A stretch of 64,000 nt of DNA. Source: Tupaia tana (lineage: Eukaryota; Chordata; Mammalia; Scandentia; Tupaiidae). A model generated the notes under the pieces. That model was not told the origin of the DNA, searched no databases, and saw only the letters and a list, made by a program, of their open reading frames with translations. The stretch spans positions 36,661,233 through 36,725,232 of the forward strand of contig JAKSZU010000004.1 of NCBI GenBank assembly GCA_026018925.1. The letters are read 5' to 3'. The number at the start of each line of letters is the position of its first letter. Position 1 is the stretch's first letter. A program made the translations under genes and the position numbers. Below, piece after piece: positions 32,301 to 41,189 of the stretch.

Positions 32301-32490
32301 GGGGCCAGCAGGTAGCATAGCGGTTAAAGACGCTGGGCTCCCATATGACTGTCTGCAGCTTGAGTCTTGGACCTGGCAGCTTGCTTTCTCACTTTCTCTT
32401 TCTCTGTCTCTCTGCCTTTCTCTGGTCGAATTTAAAAAATAAACAAGTAATAGTAATAAATTAAGTTAAATAATAATTTTTAAAAAAATC
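32301..32490 (+). repeat. tRNA-derived SINE, short form
   Basis: GGGGCCAGCAGGTAGCATAGCGGTTAAAGACGCTGGGCTCC, TTGAGTCTTGGACCTGGCAGCTTGCTTTCTCACTTTCTCTTTCTC, then TCGAATTTAAAAAATAAACAAG. The cleanest + strand example of the form lacking the middle body. Confidence 0.9.
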
Positions 32491-32535
32491 TTTCAAAATG
32501 GTGGCTTAATCTGAGCTCTTGAAATTATGCTTAAA

Positions 32536-32727
32536 AACAAAACAAAACAAAACAAAAAACTCACGCTGGGCGCATGTGCGTGCACGCCCAAGATCCCGAG
32601 AGGAGTACCGAGGAGAAGGGATTGCGGCGAAGGGATTGCGGCTGGCCATCCCCCCCGGTGGTGCTTTCTCGCTTTGTGTCTGTCTGTCTGTCTGGCGAGC
32701 ACACAGCACCCAATAGCAAAAACCTCT

Positions 32728-32760
<33 letters not shown>
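32536..32760 (+). repeat. 5'-truncated tRNA-derived SINE with (AAAAC)n start and long A tail
   Basis: Starts with AAAACAAAACAAAACAAAAC and joins the SINE at AAAACTCACGCTGGGCGC, so the tRNA head is missing. The body has an internal tandem repeat (GAAGGGATTGCGGC twice, 32617-32643) and ends in about 34 A (32729-32760). ATTATGCTT lies on both sides (32525 and 32760), the likely TSD. Confidence 0.85.
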
Positions 32761-32766
<6 letters not shown>

Positions 32767-32776
32767 TTTAAATCTG

Positions 32777-33036
32777 GGACCAGCAGATGGCGCAATGGTT
32801 ACATTGCTGGACTCTCACGTAGTCAACCACGGTTTAAGTCCTGGAACCCTGTGACTTAAAACTTGTGCCAGGCGTGCGTGTGTGAGTGCGTGCCCAAAAT
32901 CCCAAGAGGAAAATGGAAGAGACGGGATAGTGGCATGGCATGGGGGAGTGGTAATTTCTCGCTTTCTGTCTCTCTCTCACTGTCTCTCCAGTGAGCACAC
33001 GAACCCTATAGCAAAAATCTCTCTCACAAAAAATAA
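32777..33036 (+). repeat. tRNA-derived SINE, full length
   Basis: Head GGGACCAGCAGATGGCGCAATGG, B box CGGTTTAAGTCC, body CCAAAATCCCAAGAGGAAAATGGAAGAGACGGGATAG, tail CCCTATAGCAAAAATCTCTC. It starts 17 bases after the A tail of the previous SINE. Confidence 0.92.
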
Positions 33037-33182
33037 AAAAGTATTCTTTAAATTTCTGCATGACTAAGGTCAGAAATGGTCCTGGACCTAGGGTGGTGCT
33101 GGACTAGGGCTCACAGGTCAGAGTTAAGATACACACTTCTTCACCCTAATCCAAACTGGCCTGTTAGTTTAACAGTCACCAT

Positions 33183-33372
33183 ACAGCGTGGTGTTTGAAA
33201 GCAGAACTTTCAGTATGAGATTCCCTCACTAGCCCTGGAACTCAAGTCACATTATTTAACTTCTCAACGCCTTGGTTTCTGATCTGTAAGACATGGATAA
33301 AAATGTATTTCACAGCATTTTTGTGAAGAGTCGGCATCATGCCTGGCATATAGCTCATTAGAATTGGTACTT
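33183..33372 (+). repeat. MIR SINE
   Basis: AGCGTGGTGTTTGAAAGCAGAACTTTCAG, CTCAAGTCACATTATTTAACTTCTCAACGCCTTGGTTTCTGATCTGTAAGACATGGATAA and CATCATGCCTGGCATATAGCTC follow MIR. Confidence 0.7.
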
Positions 33373-33374
33373 TA

Positions 33375-34485
33375 TTTTTATTTGCGACTGGTCACTGGGT
33401 ATGCAAAAAGAGTTAAGATTTGCCTGACGGGTTAATATTGGGTATGAGTTGACATACAGCTTTCCATCGTCTGATCATGCTTTCTATATACGCTGTGCCT
33501 GCCTCTTTTCATTGCACTCATCAGCCTGCTGAATTTTGTGACAGTTCTATAATAAGTACTAAATAAAAACCCTGTAATAATGCTTGCCAGGAAAAAGAAC
33601 ATCTGAAGTCTTATCTCTAGAAGTCCGATTAATATATAATCAGTTTTGCCTGAGCTTTGAATAAGACTTTTTGCTCCTGAGTATGATACAATATGAAATA
33701 TTTGGGGTTTTAGGGGGCAGATATGATGCTTTTATGAAAGTGTGACCATTTTATTGAGAGCAAGATGTGAATATGCTTTTTTTTCCCCAACAGTAGGTGG
33801 AGCTAAAATTGTTTGTTTAATGGTTACTACTTTAGTTTTATGCTCAATTTGATAGGGAAAAGTCTACATAAATCATGTATAAGTTATTCAACTTCTTCCT
33901 TTGTACTTATCAAATTCTTTTTTTCCACACTATGTGTGCCAAGTTTACCCTTATTTCAGAAAATGTGGATTTTTAAACAATCATTCTTGCATACCCAACA
34001 AATTATTCAGTATTTTGTCTGAAATCATTCTTAGCAAAATGGTCACATTAATGAGTAATGAAATTACCTGTGCAATTTATTGAATACTTTTTTGATAATT
34101 AATGACAAATAATGTATCACAGCCAAGAGACAGATTTTGGCCTCCAATCATTTATTATCCTTGACATTGTGAGCAGATACCTCTTAGAAAGGTCAGCGTT
34201 TCAGCGGATACTGGAATGGGAAATAAACAAAGCCTCAATACTTACATCAAAGGGTTACTAGCAGTTCTGAGCCATAACAGCTTTGAAACCCTCAGCGCTC
34301 CATGAATAGATTGCCAAAGTAAATCTGTTAGTTAATGTCTAGTGAAGAAGGAGAAAAAGCAGCTATTAAGCCATCACAGTTTTCAAAGGACAGAATGACA
34401 GTGTTAATGGGTATGGAATTTTCTCCATCTTCAATCAGTATAAAAAAAGTATAATAAGGACATTTTTTTTTTTGGTAGTACATTT
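33375..34485. other. Unique intron sequence
   Basis: No repeat or RNA recognised. The 34110-34400 part has mixed base composition without simple repeats. Confidence 0.45.
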
Positions 34486-34489
34486 CAGG

Positions 34490-34850
34490 TAAAGCAAATT
34501 CTTTCACCTATATTATCTCATGTGATCTTGACATCCCTGTAAGGAAAGAATATAGATGTTATCATTTTCCACACTTTAGAATAACACAACTGAGGTCTTT
34601 TGAGATAAAGTGATTAGCTCAGTTATCTGCAGGCCTGGCATTGATCCACATCTTCATATATGAATATGCATTTCAAAATACTTGAGGGGCTACTGTGTGC
34701 AAAGCACTGTGCTAAATACTGATGTAAGGCAGAGCAAAAAGCCCTTGCTCTTCCAAAGCGCCGAGGGTCCTCTAAATATAATGATGACTTGAGGGAGGAG
34801 ATGTGGGGTCCGTAGGAGTAGTGCAGATAATTGTGCACTGCCAGTTCAGA
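34490..34850 (-). mobile_element. MIR/L2 remnants, antisense
   Basis: CACCTATATTATCTCATGTGATCTTGACATCCCTGTAAGG ... ATTTTCCACACTTTAGAATAACACAACTGAGG is a reversed MIR. GGGGCTACTGTGTGCAAAGCACTGTGCTAAATACTGATG (34684-34723) and AGCCCTTGCTCTTCCAAAG are a reversed L2 end. The 128-codon - strand frame at 34623-35009 runs through this debris and is not a gene. Confidence 0.6.
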
Positions 34851-35400
34851 AGGTGAGTCCTTTTCCCTCTGAAAGGAAAACAGGATGTTCTGCCAAACTT
34901 GAAAGTTGTGTGTGTGTTGGGAGGGGGGTTGGAAGTTCTTCAAAGGGAGAGAAGATGACACGAGAAGTAAGATGAGGACTAGGGGAAAAATGGTCAGAGA
35001 GCCAGGCACAAAGGTTGATTTTATGAGGTAGTAATCACAGAGATTTTTTAAGCATTAAGGTGATTGCTAAAAAACAAAAAAAGATGAAGACTATTATGTT
35101 GTATTGTGATAGGCAGACTAAGTGTGAAATTAGGAGCAAGATTTTAATGATTAGTTTAAAGCATTCATCTTCTAAATTTATCTATATTGTACAATAAAAT
35201 TATAGTAACCATAGACTTTTCCTAATTATTCCTTTAAAATATATCAGGTATATTTTAAAACATTCAGGGAATTAATGAATAATTGAATATAAAATTACTC
35301 TTTTTATTAAATATGGACTAAACATTGTTTCTTTTTGGTTACCAGGATCTTTTTCATCAAATCATTGTTTAAGACCTATACTTCACAGAAGCACAGAATT
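34851..35400. other. Unique intron sequence
   Basis: Nothing recognised. Confidence 0.4.
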
Positions 35401-35405
35401 TGAGA

Positions 35406-35695
35406 GCTGGCCCTGTGCCCAGTGGTTAAGAGAAGTGGCTCCTGTATGGCTAACAGTGGCTTGAATCTTGGCCCTAGTGTCTTGGGAAACGTGGCAGGTG
35501 TATGTGTGTGCATGTTTAACAGGACGAAGAAATGAAGAGGGGATTGCAGTATCACGTGTCTCATTGAACTGTGCTTTCTCCCTTTCCTTCTCTCTGACAA
35601 GTGCATGTGCCCTCTGGCAAAAAAATAAAAACAAAACAAAAAGCAGACAACAAACAATAAACAACAACAACAAAAAAAACAAACAAACCAAAAAA
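35406..35695 (+). repeat. tRNA-derived SINE, divergent, CAA-rich tail
   Basis: GCTGGCCCTGTGCCCAGTGGTTAAGAG head, GTGGCTTGAATCTTGG, CT-rich region CTTTCTCCCTTTCCTTCTCTC, CAAGTGCATGTGCCCTCTGGC and a long A/C-rich tail. Frames of 117-138 codons on both strands here are SINE and tail sequence. Confidence 0.75.
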
Positions 35696-36690
35696 ATCTC
35701 CACATATGTGTGCTGGGATTTGAAACCATTTTTCATAAATAGAATGAGAATTTTTAAGAATTTGGATTTTTATTTCCTCATAGCTCATTTAGGGATGTTC
35801 CATCAAAATTTATTTTTTAAATATTATACTCTCATGTTCATCCTATTGCTTTATTTATTTTTATGGACAGTAAAAATAGTTTAAATATTGATATAAATTG
35901 GGAAGGACAGGATGAATTTTTCAGGATATAAAGAACAATGTAGGTGAAGAGTTTTATTACATGTCCTAAGCCTCTGTCTTTAATGTGAACCACTGGGTTA
36001 TTTTATTTCAATTTTAGCCTAGATTTTTTTCATTATTAACCATTGGCTACACACTGTATATTTTTAATTATAAACACTGCTTTATGTAATTTAGTGCTGT
36101 CAATCGTTACAGAAATTTAGTTGATTAAAATAGTGTCTCTAAGAAGATGTGTCTGTTGTTTAGTATCAAAAAGCATCTTTTAATATCAGAGTACAAATAA
36201 AAAATACTTAATATCTTATCAAATGTTTAAAACAAATATTAATATAGTTACATATGTGCATATTACATTATACACATGCATATATGCATGTGTATAATTT
36301 ATTGTTAGATTGAGGTTTACTAAATTAGAAAACTAAGGTATATGTACTATTTTATTTACTATTATATTTTTTTACATCAGTGTCAGTGCATGGCCAAACT
36401 CTTCAGCATTATCATCAGTAAATATTTAAATTATTGGTGGTCAGGATCCTCTCTATATATGATTTTACAGCTATTGATTAGTCAACTATTACAATTATGA
36501 CATGCTGTACCTATATAGAATTGTTAGTCAATGTTTCTTTTATTCATACAAGTTGAATATTTTCATGATTTGCAATAATAACAAAGTATCTTTCTAGGTA
36601 ACATTTTCAAAGTAATGCGATCAGCAGACAACTGTTCAAAGCTTATAAAGTGAATATGAAAACTTTTAGAAGATAAAACTTGAATAATTT
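35696..36690. other. Unique, very AT-rich intron with a perfect palindrome
   Basis: No known repeat. Contains the 32-base palindrome described separately. Confidence 0.5.
36267..36298. repeat. Perfect 32-base palindrome
   Basis: The half-site attatacacatgcata is followed at once by its exact reverse complement, with no spacer and no mismatch. Flanking bases do not pair. Confidence 0.97.
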
Positions 36691-36805
36691 CTTGAGGGGT
36701 TATTACATGTTTGGTCTTACATAAACTCTTTACACACTTATTTTCACAAATACTCTATGTTATTCTCACTTCAGAAATGAGGACACTGAGATGCAGAAAG
36801 GTTTT
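36690..36805 (-). repeat. MIR fragment, antisense
   Basis: TAAACTCTTTACACACTTATTTTCACAAATACTCTATGTTATTCTCACTTCAGAAATGAGGACACTGAGATGCAGAAAGG is the reversed MIR core. Confidence 0.65.
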
Positions 36806-36834
36806 TCCTTGGTTTTTCTCCTTTTCTCCTCCAC

Positions 36835-37030
36835 TCTCTCTTCATTGATTGTATTGGCTGAACCTAGCCAGAAGCCAGCTGACAGAAGTGTCTGGAAAAT
36901 GCAGTATTCTAAGTTTAACTCCCTGCCATATACACCAAAGTCGAGGAGGGGCTAGACGTGGATCCCAGGACAAACAGGGCCAGAGCTGACAAATAACCAC
37001 TGTGTAGCAGGAACAAGTATACATTATTTT
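36835..37030 (+). repeat. Old unnamed mammal-wide repeat, copy 1 (partial)
   Basis: ATTGGCTGAACCTAGCCAGAAGCCAGCTGACAGAAGTGTCTGGAAAATGCAGT is a motif I know from a common mammalian interspersed repeat, seen again at 54375-54960 and 57413-57775. I cannot name the family. Confidence 0.5.
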
Positions 37031-37069
37031 CTTCTGATACTTCCAAAGTTTCATCTGCAATTTTACTTG

Positions 37070-37430
37070 GCCATGTATCTGTTTAAAAATATTAAATACC
37101 TACTAAATAAGTGTGATCCAAAAATATAATTGAAAAAAAAAACATAGCAGAGGAAGAGATAGCTCATAAATAACATATACAAAACAATATAAGGTAAATA
37201 TGTATAAAATATAGAAAATAAATAAGACATTTAATTCTAAGTAGAGGGAGCAGATGTCTAGAAGTTATAGAGAAGGAATGCGATGTGAACTGGGCTTTGA
37301 TAAAAGTTAGAGATTATCCCAAATCCAGTTAGGTAGATGTTTTGACGTAGGACCAGCAGGAAGAAAAGCATGAAAAATGTAAAGGGAGGCCCGTACAGCT
37401 ATAGCACAAGGGGTATGGAGGGAAGTGGAG
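37070..37430 (-). mobile_element. L2 fragment, antisense, decayed
   Basis: AAATACCTACTAAATAAGTGTGATCC, AAGTAGAGGGAGCAGATGTCTAGAAG, ATGTGAACTGGGCTTTGATAAAAG and CAGGAAGAAAAGCATGAAAAATGTAAAGGGAGGC follow the reversed L2 end in order. Confidence 0.55.
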
Positions 37431-38005
37431 AGAGCATTGTCCATTGCAGTTAGCTCAAGGTTCCTGTTGCATTCCTAACCAAATTCAATGGCTATTGACT
37501 TCCTGTATTCCTGAAGATGAGTCGTATCCATCTTCTTTATGTTCTCACTGCTCGCACAGATGGGCACATGGTTAATGTTGTTCTTGGTCTATATATAGCC
37601 TCCTTGCATTATATAAGGACCATCGACTGGAATTACAAGGAGGAATGCTGTATTCCTTGCTTCCCAAAGTGTTTATAGACATCACGGCCACAGTGAGACA
37701 TGAGAAGAGGATGCTGATGCGTCTGGCTCTTTATTCTTTGTACCTTCACTGGCTGCGTTGGAAATCTGGCCAGGGAACTAATAATCTGGGCAGTTGCTCA
37801 AGCTCTCCTGCTTTGGCTTCCCTCTAATACCTGCTCAGAAGCAGGGTTCAGTGATTCCGGCCCCTGTGAACACCTCAGCTGCTCTGTGACTAGCAAAGAA
37901 CCAGAATTTAGACAAAGGTGGATCATGCCAAGCTTGAATAGGTGGCCATCAGTATAATATACATCTTTTCTTCCTTTCTTCTCTTCTTTCATTTCCAGAG
38001 CACAA
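37431..38005. other. Unassigned segment, moderately GC
   Basis: Contains TATATATAGCC and TATATAAGG (37590-37620) about 30 bases apart, and GCGTCTGGCTC. No known repeat or coding exon seen. Confidence 0.35.
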
Positions 38006-38009
38006 ATCT

Positions 38010-38030
38010 GCTTACCAGAAAGAGACAGAC

Positions 38031-38076
<46 letters not shown>

Positions 38077-38170
38077 GAGAGAGAGAGATCACCTCCCATA
38101 TAGAATGGTCATGCCACAATCCCTTCCCCTCCACTTTTCCTTTCCTTCCTTTCCAGATTTTGGACTTGCG

Positions 38171-38212
<42 letters not shown>

Positions 38213-38306
38213 GCATGGTTTGTAAGCCATGGGGTCCAGGACTCAAACTGCAGAGGTGGCCATGTGGGATCCACCTGTCTTAACTACCATACCTTGGACT
38301 GACTGC
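38010..38306 (-). repeat. tRNA-derived SINE carrying two large microsatellites
   Basis: Antisense body CATGCCACAATCCCTTCCCCTCCAC and a decayed head (CAGTCCAAGGTATGGTAGTTAAGAC on the - strand). The CT-rich part is now (GA)n (38033-38090) and the GCGTG part (CG)n(CA)n (38168-38209). Confidence 0.82.
38168..38209 (+). repeat. (CG)n(CA)n alternating purine-pyrimidine run
   Basis: Twelve bases of CG followed by about 15 CA units, strictly alternating, the kind of tract that can adopt Z-DNA. Confidence 0.93.
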
Positions 38307-38329
38307 TTTTAGGTTGTCTGAAAGCCCCT

Positions 38330-38857
38330 CAGTCTGTGGCATTTTTTAGTGCATTCCATACAGACTGCGTCAGCATTCCCTCCCCCTTTAAATTCTGGTT
38401 GATTTTGGTCTATGGGAGGCAGCAGAAGAAGAGAGGGAAAATGAAGAAGAGCTGAGGTATTTATTACTCTCTTTCTCCTCCAGACCAGTCTTTACAGAGA
38501 CTATGTTCCTTTAGTTACTGGGAGGTGATGAGGTTGACCTTTCTTTTCTGCCTTTTCAGCTTTCAGCAGCAGGTAGCCTTCCTCACTCCTTGTGTCTGGA
38601 GGTGGAAAAGCTGTTGCTAGTCCCACTGTGCTTCACCATTCCTTGTTGGTTTCCTTATCTCTGTCTACACCTCCATTGTTCCAGTGTGATATTAGTAAGG
38701 CCAAAAATGAGAACGACTCCAATAAAGCACTGCACACGGGCTTATTGCAGGGTAAACTCACATGTGGGAAAGGGCTGGTGGATGGTGACCCCAATGCATT
38801 CTTGGCTTCAGTGCTGGCCCATTCTGCTGTTCCTCATATTCTGTCTTCTACTGCCTT
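38330..38857 (+). mobile_element. Probable L1ME-type 3' UTR
   Basis: GGGAGGCAGCAGAAGAAGAGAGGGA, GGTATTTATTACTC, CCATTCCTTGTTGGTTTCCTTATCTCTGTCTACACCTCC and CTCCAATAAAGC match an old L1-like 3' UTR known from human DNA. The family name is from memory and not certain. Confidence 0.4.
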
Positions 38858-39023
38858 AGTTTGAGCTGATGAAAGAGCTGAGAGAATTGAATCGTGACAG
38901 GGCTCTGGTATCGGGCTATCAAGTGCAAAATAAAATACACCATACCACGTTTACCTCTCAGATGAATGTGCTGGGCATTTGGGTAGACACCATGTTTTAT
39001 GTACATTGCAAGATTTCTTTCCC
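38858..39023 (+). repeat. Unnamed interspersed repeat, copy 2
   Basis: Aligns with 26165-26335 (see there). Key stretches: GACAGGGCTCTGGTATC, ATACCACGTTTACCTCTCAGATGAATGTGCTGGGCATTTG, GTACATTGCAAGATTTC. Confidence 0.55.
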
Positions 39024-39060
39024 AAGGGTGCCCCACCCCAAATCGAGCTGGGACTTTTAT

Positions 39061-39337
39061 TTTATTTATTTAATGCATTATTTTTTTGAGAGGTTTTTGC
39101 TACAGGGTGCACGTGCTCGCCAGAATGAGAGCGAGAGACAGAGAGACAGAAAGTGAGAAATCATCCCCCAGGGGGATGACCATGCCACAATCCCTTCTCC
39201 TCCATTCTCCTCTCAGGATCTTGGGCACGCATGCACACGCACCCAGTGTGTGTTTAAGCCACCAGGTCCGGGACTCGAACCGTGGTCGACTACATGGGAG
39301 TCCAGCAACATAGCCATTATACCAACTGCTGGTCCCT
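39061..39337 (-). repeat. tRNA-derived SINE, young full-length copy
   Basis: Minus-strand head GGGACCAGCAGTTGGTATAATGG, B box CGGTTCGAGTCC (perfect), body and G/C palindrome intact. TSD tgggactttta (39050-39060) / tgggattttta (39342-39352). Confidence 0.93.
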
Positions 39338-39339
39338 GA

Positions 39340-39780
39340 AATGGGATTTTTAAGTGATTGGTTGATCCTTACTTCTAGAAGTACGGTAACAGTGTGTGTC
39401 TATTGTTGACTGGTTGATTTTAGACTTGTGATCATTGAAACGAAGCTGCTTTCAGCTGGCTGACTTTCCAAATCCTGAGCTGTCATGAAGTCACTTGTCA
39501 TTGGACAACTACGTAAGTTCAAATCCAACTGGTTAGCAACTTATTACCATGGCTACCAAGTGATCAGTCTTTTCCTAGAAGTGTGAGAACTCATTATAAC
39601 CAATAGCATAATCGCTAATAGAAACCTGGACATAATCTAAAATCTATTGATATGTAAATGGTTAATTAAATTATAATGAAGACATAATAGACTGTTACAC
39701 AGTTAATAGCCATTATTAATATTGAAGAGCTGCACATTAAAACATTCATATTGTAAGAGTAGGTTAAAAAATAACTTTGA
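39340..39780. other. Unassigned segment
   Basis: Non-simple sequence with CAGCTGGCTGACTTTCC and similar; may be an old repeat but not recognised. Confidence 0.35.
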
Positions 39781-40013
39781 GGGACCAGCAGATAGTGTAA
39801 TGGTTATGTTGCTGGACTCTTATGTAGTTGACTGTGGTTCAAGGCTTCAACCTGGCAACTTAAAACTCAGGCTGGGCACATGTGTGTGCAAGCCCAAACC
39901 CAGGGAGGAGAACTGTGGCATGACCATCCCCCAGGGGTGATTTCTCACTTTCTGTCTCTTTGTCTCTCCGGTGAGCATATGTACCCTATAGCAAAAATCT
40001 CTCTAAAAAAAAT
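39781..40013 (+). repeat. tRNA-derived SINE with internal deletion
   Basis: Head GGGACCAGCAGATAGTGTAATGG, then GTGGTTCAAGGC with bases lost from the B box, and the GAGAATGGAGGAGAAGGGATTG part mostly missing (GGAGGAGAACTGTGG). Tail CCCTATAGCAAAAATCTCTC. Confidence 0.88.
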
Positions 40014-40067
40014 AAAAGAAGTTTGAATTGAATGTTCTTGCTCATGGCACCTTTTTGAAAAATAGTC

Positions 40068-40224
40068 TGTGTATGCATGAAAATGTCATACATACATAAA
40101 ACACTTAATATTTCATTCATCATTCTTTTAATTTGGGATCATTCTTTTATGACCAGTTCATAAAAGAATGATGAATGAAATATTAAGTGTTTTTTTGTAT
40201 GTATGACATTTTCATGCATACACA
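40068..40224. repeat. Long foldback (inverted repeat), arms of about 63 bp
   Basis: Arm 1 (40068-40130) and arm 2 (40161-40224) are reverse complements with about one mismatch and one length difference in a T run. The 30-base spacer contains a second copy of ATCATTCTTTTA, so arm 2 can also pair with the spacer to make a smaller perfect hairpin (cattcttttatga / tcataaaagaatg around the loop ccagt). Confidence 0.95.
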
Positions 40225-40436
40225 TTCATACATACACAAAAAATGTTTGTTTTTCATACAAATACATACACATATGCTTTCCATTATATGTATACAGCAA
40301 TCTAATAATTCAGCAGATAACAGGAGTTAACAAATAACAGTTTTAATTTTAACAGGAAATCTCCGGGACCAATATGCCTTTAAGATACAAATAAACTTAT
40401 TTCAATTCAGCCCACAAGAATAGAAAGTTTAGAACT

Positions 40437-40628
40437 GATGCTTTAGTTTAAGTCTTGGCTGTGTTACATTCTTACTTTCCAGACCTTGGACAAATCATTT
40501 GTCCTTTATGAGCTTCATTTGTTCACTTTAAAATAGGATAATAATTATACTTCACAGAATTAGGAGAATTAGATGAGATTCCCATGTAAAAGTGCTTTGT
40601 AAACTATAAAATATTACACACTATTATT
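40437..40628 (+). repeat. MIR SINE
   Basis: AAGTCTTGGCTGTGTTACATTCTTACTTTCCAGACCTTGGACAAATC, CACTTTAAAATAGGATAATAATTATAC and AAAAGTGCTTTGTAAACTATAAA follow MIR. Confidence 0.75.
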
Positions 40629-40734
40629 AAGGCTCCTGCTTGTCACACTGCTTGTTACTCATATTTACACTATGAGTAACTCAAAGGTAATTGCCAAACA
40701 CATAAAATAAAATTGTACATTTTTTTTGAAAAGT

Positions 40735-41170
40735 AAGATGATTCCTAACGTGATGTATGTTTGGAATCGAAACCGATGAAACCACATGCTGCTTCTGAAA
40801 ATATTTGTCCTTTTATGAGGTGCCAGATAACCCAGCATCTGACAGAGTTGGCCAAGGGTAAGGAGGACAACCTTCCTACTACATTGGCAGACTACATGGT
40901 GTGTTTCAGTGGGGGATTCTAGAACAGATGCCTTGGCATTATGCACTATGGTGTACCTTTGCTCAGAAGCTTCTTTTAATTTGGGATCATCGTGTTCAGT
41001 TGACCTCCTAATGGAAAAGTTACAACTTTGTTGCCACCAAATGCAATCACTATTGGCATATACAATAAATGTAGTACACATTACTTTCTATGACGAAGTG
41101 TCTGCTGGCTTCACTGTCCTACCAAAGGTTAAAGATCCCCACAAACGGAATCGTGTCAAGGTCGGATAGC
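40735..41170. pseudogene. Possible decayed coding remnant, strand unsure
   Basis: A - strand frame is open for 138 codons (40665-41081). On the + strand an overlapping set of frames reads ENICPFMRCQITQHLTEL (40795-40848), ILEQMPWHYALWCTFAQK, then frames to 41169. Composition is less AT-rich than its surroundings. No splice sites bound it and no poly(A) follows. I do not recognise the protein on either strand. It could be a frameshifted retrocopy, an old transposon, or chance. Confidence 0.25.
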
Positions 41171-41189
41171 CATTAATTTGGCAAGCTCA

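Noticed and set aside
34623..35009. 128-codon - strand frame with a hydrophobic start like a signal peptide
   Set aside because: It runs through reversed MIR and L2 sequence. No splice sites or conserved motif; the hydrophobic start comes from purine-rich + strand DNA.
35376..35884. Three overlapping frames of 117-138 codons on both strands
   Set aside because: All lie in a divergent SINE and its A/C-rich tail. The hydrophobic stretches are translated tail sequence.
37590..37620. TATATATAG and TATATAAGG as a possible promoter
   Set aside because: No transcript start evidence, no CpG island, and the intron is full of TA-rich sequence.
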